A stretch of DNA of 41,300 bases. Source: Candidatus Yanofskyibacteriota bacterium. GTDB lineage: Bacteria; Patescibacteriota; Minisyncoccia; 2-02-FULL-40-12; GWA2-44-9. The stretch covers positions 1 to 41,300 of the forward strand of contig JAHFKT010000006.1 in assembly GCA_023245235.1 (NCBI GenBank), in the 5' to 3' direction. Under the pieces are notes generated by a model, which made no database searches, was not told the DNA's origin, and saw only the letters and a list, made by a program, of their open reading frames with translations. The position numbers were made by a program, and so were the translations under genes. The number at the start of each line of letters is the position of its first letter. Position 1 is the stretch's first letter. Of the stretch, positions 36,781 through 41,300 are shown in pieces.

Positions 36781-37493
36781 TCTGTGGGACCGGAAACAGT
36801 CCGGCCGGTGAGCCGGAAGAGCAGTATCTCTTTTACCGCCCTTAAGATCACTTTTATATTTGCTCCGCTCTGTTCTCCTTTCAGGCGCGGATAGTGGGAA
36901 ACCGGCACTTGTTTTATCTTGTAGCCGAATTTTTTTGCCCGTACCAGCAGTTCGGTATTGATCAGTGCGCCGTTCGATTCAAGGCGGGCCTTCTGTACCA
37001 CCTCTTTCCGGATCAGCTTAAAAGCACAATCTATGTCCCGCACCCATAAGCCGAACAATATATTAACCGCTAAATTAAAAATACCGGCATTTAATTTTCT
37101 CATAAAATTATCCCGGCGATTCTTCCGGTATCCGATGACCAGGTCGGCGCTGTCGCTGTATTCGGCCAGTTTTGAGATCTCTTTTATGTCAAATTGGCGG
37201 TCAGAGTCCGTAAAAAATACCCATTCTTTTTCGGCCGCTGAAAACCCGCTTCTTACTGCGGCTCCATAACCCCGGTTTTTCGGATGGTAGACCCCTTTTA
37301 TGCGGTTGTCGCCGGATCGAAGCCTCTCTATTACTTCTTTCGTGCTATCTGTTGAACCGTCGTCAACTGCTATGATCTCGTAGTCCCAACCGAGCTCATG
37401 CATATATCCGGTTATATCTTTTACCAATGCAGGCAGATTCTCGGCTTCATTGTGAGCCGGGAGTACAATGCTGATTTGTAATTTTGTAGCCAT
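36771..37493 (-). CDS. GT2 polyprenyl-phosphate sugar synthase (DPM1-like)
   Basis: A 240-residue soluble-type GT2 enzyme. SIVLPAHNEAENLPALV at the start, VDDGSTDSTKE for nucleotide binding, FFTDSDRQFD (DxD-like) and FKLIRKEVV are typical of dolichol-phosphate mannose synthase/ polyprenyl-phosphate glycosyltransferases. It would load mannose or another sugar on a lipid carrier for the PMT at 33576. No membrane tail is present, so it is expected at the inner face of the membrane. Confidence 0.92.
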   Translation of the reverse strand: MATKLQISIVLPAHNEAENLPALVKDITGYMHELGWDYEIIAVDDGSTDSTKEVIERLRSGDNRIKGVYHPKNRGYGAAVRSGFSAAEKEWVFFTDSDRQFDIKEISKLAEYSDSADLVIGYRKNRRDNFMRKLNAGIFNLAVNILFGLWVRDIDCAFKLIRKEVVQKARLESNGALINTELLVRAKKFGYKIKQVPVSHYPRLKGEQSGANIKVILRAVKEILLFRLTGRTVSGPTEFP

Positions 37494-37517
37494 ATCGGGG
37501 TATGATATACTAATTCG

Positions 37518-37785
37518 GAACCTATCTCAATAATAATCCCGAGCCGCGTTCTCTGAAGTGTTCCCGCTCCGCAAGGCGCGACGAGCGAGGAGTACCGGTT
37601 GGTACTCCGACGAGGAGCAACGAAGCGGAGCGGGAACATAGCGAGAACCCTTCGGGATATGGCCAATTTCGCCTGATGCATTGTCACTTGTCCTCAGAGT
37701 ATCCAAAGATACGCTTTCGGACTCGTTTCTTGCCCCAGACGAAATTGGCTCATATCGCGGCAGGGAGTATTATTGAAATAGGTTC
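37518..37785 (+). ncRNA. Candidate structured RNA, copy 1 (before trxB)
   Basis: A 268-nt region between the divergent GT2 and trxB genes. It folds as: closing helix P1 (37518-37540 with 37763-37785, 21 of 23 positions paired); P2 CCGCG/CGCGG (37544-37548, 37756-37760); arm A, with GTTCTC/GAGAAC (37548-37553, 37643-37648), a 13-bp helix (37560-37572, 37625-37637), a conserved internal loop and a hairpin with GGTT loop (37589-37608); a small CCC-TTC-GGG hairpin; and arm B (37657-37671 with 37740-37755, one bulged U), with TTGTCCTCA and an apical GTATC-CAAA-GATAC hairpin. The same design, with compensated helices, is at 39209. Class not recognised; cis-regulatory leader or mobile RNA element are both open. 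Confidence 0.82.
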
Positions 37786-37807
37786 TAACAAATTATCTAC
37801 GTAATTA

Positions 37808-38770
37808 ATGTTCGACCTTATTATAATCGGCGGTTCCGCCGCCGCGGCCACTGCCGGCGTCTATGCGGCTCGCCGGGGACTGAACTTCAAGATAATCACG
37901 AAGGAATTCGGCGGTGAGGTGGCCACGTCGGGAGAGATCGAGAACTGGCCCGGCGTTGTCCATACCGATGGCCTGACCCTGGCGGACCAGTTCAAGGCTC
38001 ACCTGGCCTCGTATCATGTTACGCCCGAGGAGGGCGTGTCAGTCTCTTCGGTATCAAAACAGCCTGACGGCATGTTCTGCATCTCCGTCAATCAGGACGG
38101 AGAAACCATGGCCGCCGATAAATTAAAAGAATCTCCCGAGGTCCATAAGTGCGATTATGTCGCTAAATCGGTCATTGTGGCTACGGGAGTCCATCCAAGA
38201 CTTTTGAATGTGCCTGGAGAGAAGGAGTTCCGGAATAAGGGCGTGACCTATTGCACCACCTGCGACGGTCCGTTGTTCCAGGGCAAGGCGACGACGGTCA
38301 TCGGCGGCGGCAACTCGGCTCTTGAGGCCGGCCTGATGCTCTCCGATATCGCGTCTCAAGTCTATGTCGTCAATAAAAACCCGATGTTCAAAGGAGAAAA
38401 GATCCTCATCGATAACCTTTCCGCCAAAAAGAACGTCCGGATCATATACGGCGCGATGACGACAGAGATCCTTGGCGAACAGTTCGTGACCGCGATTCAC
38501 TATACCGACAAAGACGGCAAAACCCAGGAATTAAAAACAGACGGCGTATTCATTCACGCCGGCATGATTCCCAACTCAGACCTGGTTGGCCCAGAACTCG
38601 CCAAAAGCAAATTCGGAGAGATCATCGTGGATGCCAACTGTGCAACAAATGTCGCGGGGCTATTTGCCGCCGGCGACGTGACCACCGTACCCTTTAAACA
38701 AATTGTAATCGCTGCCGGCCAGGGCTGTATCGCCGCCTTATCCGCAGTCCAGTACTTAAACACACTATGA
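37808..38770 (+). CDS. trxB: Thioredoxin reductase
   Basis: A 320-residue FAD/NADPH enzyme that reduces thioredoxin. The FAD-binding start IIIGGSAAAATAGVYAARRG (Ala in place of the usual GxGxxG Gly), the redox-active C149-T-T-C152 in GVTYCTTCDG, NADPH motif VIGGGNSALEAG and C-terminal FAAGDVTTVPFKQIVIAAGQG are all present. The site is normally CAxC; here CTTC. It follows the structured RNA by 22 bases and overlaps rpiB by four bases (ATGA). It could serve the glutaredoxin, DsbA-like and other thiol proteins in the window. Confidence 0.94.
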   Translation: MFDLIIIGGSAAAATAGVYAARRGLNFKIITKEFGGEVATSGEIENWPGVVHTDGLTLADQFKAHLASYHVTPEEGVSVSSVSKQPDGMFCISVNQDGETMAADKLKESPEVHKCDYVAKSVIVATGVHPRLLNVPGEKEFRNKGVTYCTTCDGPLFQGKATTVIGGGNSALEAGLMLSDIASQVYVVNKNPMFKGEKILIDNLSAKKNVRIIYGAMTTEILGEQFVTAIHYTDKDGKTQELKTDGVFIHAGMIPNSDLVGPELAKSKFGEIIVDANCATNVAGLFAAGDVTTVPFKQIVIAAGQGCIAALSAVQYLNTL

Positions 38771-39210
38771 TCTATATCGGCGCCGACCATCGCGGATTCG
38801 AACTCAAGGAAAAGCTCAAGGATCTTTTTGACGAGCTCGGGTATGACTATGAGGATATGGGCGCCTTTGAACATGACCCCGCCGATGATTTTCCGGAGTT
38901 CGCTAAAAAAGTCGCCGAGCACATCCTGCATCCGGAAGATCGGGGCATCGTCATCTGCGGTGCGGGTGTCGGCGTTGACGAGGTCGCCAACAAGGTTCCC
39001 GGCGTCCGCTCCGGCCTTGCCATCAATAAAGACCAGATCAAATCAGCGCGCCACGATGACGACATCAATGTCCTGGCCCTGGCGGCCGAGTATACCACCG
39101 AAGAACAGGCCAAAGAGATTGTAAAGATATTCCTCGATACGGAGTTCGGCGCAGAGGATCGCTACAAGCGCCGCATCCATCAGATCCAGGATATCGAAGA
39201 CGAATTCTAG
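38767..39210 (+). CDS. rpiB: RpiB/LacAB family sugar-phosphate isomerase
   Basis: A 147-residue protein; ribose-5-phosphate isomerase B interconverts ribose-5-P and ribulose-5-P. Motifs: IGADHRGFELKEKLK, the catalytic Cys in VICGAGVGVDEVANK, and RHDDDINVLALAAE. It is coupled to trxB by an ATGA overlap. Its stop codon (39208-39210) forms the outermost pairs of structured RNA copy 2. With the downstream epimerase gene it points to the non-oxidative pentose phosphate pathway. Confidence 0.93.
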   Translation: MIYIGADHRGFELKEKLKDLFDELGYDYEDMGAFEHDPADDFPEFAKKVAEHILHPEDRGIVICGAGVGVDEVANKVPGVRSGLAINKDQIKSARHDDDINVLALAAEYTTEEQAKEIVKIFLDTEFGAEDRYKRRIHQIQDIEDEF

Positions 39211-39476
39211 GGTCTAAGTCAATAATACTTCCTCACCGCGTTCTCTGGTATTTTGGAATAATGCGAGGCACGACGAGGAGGCATGCCGGTTGGCCTGTCG
39301 ACGAGGAGTAACGAAGTATTATTTTAAAATAACGAGAACCCTTTGGGATATGCCAAATTTCAATAATCCATCATCATTTGTCCTCAACATACTAGTAAGT
39401 ATGCCTCGTCCTCATTCTTTGACTTATTGGAAATTTGGCTATATCGCGATTGGAAAGTATTATTGACTTAGACCCT
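39209..39476 (+). ncRNA. Candidate structured RNA, copy 2 (between rpiB and the FAD oxidase)
   Basis: Also 268 nt, the same architecture as copy 1: P1 is 22 uninterrupted pairs (39209-39230 with 39455-39476); P2 CGCG/CGCG (39237-39240, 39445-39448); arm A with GTTCTC/GAGAAC (39240-39245, 39334-39339), an A/T-rich 16-bp helix (39249-39264, 39316-39331) in place of the GC-rich one, and a GGTT-loop hairpin (39280-39299); CCC-TTT-GGG; arm B (39348-39366 with 39424-39444, same bulged U at 39440) and an apical CATACT-AGTA-AGTATG hairpin. It begins in the rpiB stop codon and ends one base before the next ATG. Confidence 0.85.
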
Positions 39477-41114
39477 ATGCTTTCAGACGAGATAAAAAAT
39501 ATCATCAGCGGCGATGTGACATCCGCTGAACCGGACCTGGCTCGCTACAGCCGTGACGCGAGCGTTTTTGTCGTTAAGCCGCAGGTCGTCGTGTATCCGA
39601 AAGGGTCCGAGGATGTTAAAAAGCTTGTTTCCTGGGTTACCGGCCAAAAATCGGGCCGGCCGGAACTGTCGCTGACCGCCCGCTCGGCCGGCACTGACAT
39701 GTCGGGAGGTCCGCTCAATGATTCGGTCATCCTCGATTTTACGAAATATTTTAACCATATTCTTGAGGTCGGTGACGGCTACGCCGTCACCGAACCCGGC
39801 GTCTATTACCGGGACTTTGAAAAGGCCACGCTGGCCAAGGGTTTCCTTCTGCCGTCATATCCGGCCTCTCGGGACATATGCGCGATGGGCGGCATCGTAT
39901 CCAATAATTCCGGCGGCGAAAAATCCCTCAGGTACGGCAAGACGGAAAAATTCGTGAAAGAGTTGAGTGTCGTTCTCTCTGACGGGAATGAATACATTTT
40001 TCATGCGTTGACACTCCAACAGCTTGAAGAGAAGAAATCCCGACAGACGTTCGAGGGCCAGGTATACCGGCAGATGCTTGAGCTGCTCGAAAATAATTAC
40101 GATGCCATTCAAGCGGCTAAACCCGATGTTTCCAAGAACTCAGCCGGATATTATCTCTGGAACGTATGGGACCGGCAGACATTTGACCTGACGAAGTTAT
40201 TGGTCGGTTCGCAGGGTACATTGGGCTTGGTGACAAAGATCAAGCTCGATCTGATACGGCCGAAAAAATATTCCAAACTGCTCGTCATATTCCTGAATGA
40301 CTTGGGGCCCCTTGGCGACCTGGTCACTGCGGTCATGAAATATAAACCGGAAAGTTTCGAGTCATATGATGACCAGACGCTGAAACTGGCCATCAGGTTC
40401 TTTCCGGATCTCCTCAAGAAGATGAAAGGCAATGCGATCTCATTATTCTTCAAATTCATACCGGAAGCATGGATGATGCTGACCGGCGGTTTGCCGAAGC
40501 TCGTGCTCATCGCCGAATTCACCGGAGATACGGAGGCGGACATTGACCGCATTCTGAATGAAGCCCAGACCGCGGTACGTTCGCAATTCCGGGCCAAGAC
40601 CCACATCACCCATACCGCCGCTGAAGCCGAAAAATACTGGGTCATCCGCCGTGAAAGCTTTTCTCTGCTTCGGAAACATGTCGGCACCAAGCATACGGCG
40701 CCATTCATCGACGATGTCATCGTCCACGTTGATCAGCTTCCGCAATTTCTGCCGAAGCTCAATGAGCTGGTGGGACAGTATAAGGGCCTGACATACACTA
40801 TTGCCGGGCATGCGGGCGATGCCAATTTCCATATTATCCCGCTTATGGACTTTCATAACAAAGCGAACCGGGAAGCTATTCCGGAACTCTCCGAAAAGGT
40901 TTACGATTTAGTCATCGGTCTTCATGGTTCGATCACCGCCGAACATAATGACGGGCTTATCAGGACGCCCTATCTTGAGAAGATGTACGGAGCGCCGATC
41001 TGCGCCCTGTTCAAGAAGACCAAGCAGATATTCGATCCGCAAGATATCTTTAATCCGCGCAAGAAGGTCGGCGGCGACATGCAGTATGCGATGTCCCATA
41101 TTTCCCAAGATTAA
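39477..41114 (+). CDS. FAD-linked oxidase, GlcD/D-lactate dehydrogenase-like
   Basis: The ATG at 39477 is preferred because an upstream TTG start would lie inside the structured RNA. The 545-residue enzyme has an N-terminal FAD-binding PCMH domain (about 25-200: VVVYPKGSEDVKKL, SAGTDMSGG, NNSGGEKSLRYG) and a C-terminal FAD-oxidase domain with TIAGHAGDANFHIIPL and ending NPRKKVG. It oxidises a 2-hydroxy acid such as D-lactate or glycolate, passing electrons to an acceptor that is not seen here. No 4Fe-4S domain is fused. Confidence 0.92.
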   Translation: MLSDEIKNIISGDVTSAEPDLARYSRDASVFVVKPQVVVYPKGSEDVKKLVSWVTGQKSGRPELSLTARSAGTDMSGGPLNDSVILDFTKYFNHILEVGDGYAVTEPGVYYRDFEKATLAKGFLLPSYPASRDICAMGGIVSNNSGGEKSLRYGKTEKFVKELSVVLSDGNEYIFHALTLQQLEEKKSRQTFEGQVYRQMLELLENNYDAIQAAKPDVSKNSAGYYLWNVWDRQTFDLTKLLVGSQGTLGLVTKIKLDLIRPKKYSKLLVIFLNDLGPLGDLVTAVMKYKPESFESYDDQTLKLAIRFFPDLLKKMKGNAISLFFKFIPEAWMMLTGGLPKLVLIAEFTGDTEADIDRILNEAQTAVRSQFRAKTHITHTAAEAEKYWVIRRESFSLLRKHVGTKHTAPFIDDVIVHVDQLPQFLPKLNELVGQYKGLTYTIAGHAGDANFHIIPLMDFHNKANREAIPELSEKVYDLVIGLHGSITAEHNDGLIRTPYLEKMYGAPICALFKKTKQIFDPQDIFNPRKKVGGDMQYAMSHISQD

Positions 41115-41123
41115 AACAGATCA

Positions 41124-41300
41124 ATGGTAGAGATCATCCCGGCCATACTGGCTGAAACTAAAGAAAAATTCGTCGAGATGGTGAAGAAGATCGAACCCTA
41201 TACCGAACGGGTACATTTGGATATTATGGACTCCGCTTTCACGCCGGGTAAAACCATCATGGGTTATCAGGAGTTGCAGGAGATAGAGACCAAGCTCCAA
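41124..41300 (+). CDS. rpe: Ribulose-phosphate 3-epimerase, 5' part
   Basis: Frame from ATG 41124 to the window edge (59 codons). MVEIIPAILAETKEKFVEMV and VHLDIMDSAFTPGKTI match the start of Rpe, a TIM-barrel enzyme that interconverts ribulose-5-P and xylulose-5-P; H and D of HLDIMD are metal ligands. It begins nine bases after the FAD oxidase stop. The gene is cut by the window end. Confidence 0.85.
   Translation, partial: MVEIIPAILAETKEKFVEMVKKIEPYTERVHLDIMDSAFTPGKTIMGYQELQEIETKLQ

Noticed and set aside
37609-37625. glmS ribozyme core resemblance (GACGAGG)
   Set aside because: A short GACGAGG also occurs in glmS ribozymes as I recall them, but the rest of the catalytic core and the expected glmS gene downstream are absent.
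37518-37785. Retron msr-msd RNA
   Set aside because: Paired ends and internal hairpins are similar in outline, but no reverse transcriptase lies near either copy, and the two-copy arrangement before ordinary genes does not fit.
37518-39476. Insertion-sequence terminal inverted repeats
   Set aside because: The outer paired ends of the two elements differ in sequence from each other while remaining self-complementary, there is no transposase, and no clear target duplication is seen. A non-autonomous element cannot be fully excluded.
1-41300. CRISPR arrays, prophage or complete transposons
   Set aside because: No regularly spaced direct repeats, integrase, transposase or phage structural genes were seen.

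Overview
The window looks like chromosomal DNA of a small-genome bacterium, most likely a Patescibacteria/Candidate Phyla Radiation (Parcubacteria-like) lineage. This rests on recalled family content (the 232-residue protein at 9695, a DUF5652 protein, many short uncharacterised genes), tight gene packing, and base composition around 50-55% G+C. The assignment is inference; no rRNA or tRNA gene is present to fix it. Genes lie on both strands in short units, each usually with its own promoter and a compact intrinsic terminator.

Layout. 1-5626: end of an unseen gene, a 41-aa basic protein, two small exported proteins, D-Ala-D-Ala ligase, an M14/aspartoacylase-like hydrolase, a uridine-phosphorylase-type enzyme, RidA and the RdgB house-cleaning pyrophosphatase. 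5643-11619: accessory and envelope genes, including a matrixin-like metalloprotease, a plastocyanin-like cupredoxin, a DoxX-like membrane protein, small Cys-rich proteins and lineage-type hypotheticals. 11712-14630: an anchored PQQ-dehydrogenase-type beta-propeller, a Cys-rich exported protein and a lipoprotein trypsin-like protease. 14711-20845: a MoxR / DUF58 / BatD-like / VWA / BatC-like / VWA cluster. 21434-25547: a 32-aa membrane microprotein, purine nucleoside phosphorylase, an ABC-2 exporter and a MazG-like protein. 25581-32386: DsbA-like oxidoreductase, a second cupredoxin, an RRM protein, thymidine kinase, endonuclease IV, queuine tRNA-ribosyltransferase, glutaredoxin and superoxide dismutase. 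33576-37493: a glycosylation cluster (PMT-type mannosyltransferase, GT-C-like protein, GT2 polyprenyl-phosphate sugar synthase). 37518-41300: thioredoxin reductase, RpiB, an FAD-linked oxidase and the start of ribulose-phosphate 3-epimerase.

The strongest candidate for something undescribed is a pair of elements, each 268 nt, at 37518-37785 and 39209-39476, one before trxB and one between rpiB and the FAD-linked oxidase gene. Each folds into the same multi-branched structure. Single-stranded parts are nearly identical between copies while helices differ in sequence but stay paired. G-U pairs show the plus strand is the RNA. Copy 2 fills the gap from the rpiB stop codon to the base before the next ATG. 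I do not recognise the class.

Other themes. Many genes have an extended -10 box placed so that transcription should begin at or within 3 nt of the start codon (leaderless mRNAs), while a few have strong Shine-Dalgarno sequences behind a TGsTATAATAT-type promoter. Two genes share a 44-bp promoter module with an inverted repeat in its spacer. Stop codons are repeatedly built into terminator hairpins. Redox and oxygen-handling genes (SOD, glutaredoxin, TrxB, DsbA, cupredoxins, PQQ and FAD oxidoreductases) are unusually many for a reduced genome and suggest exposure to oxygen.
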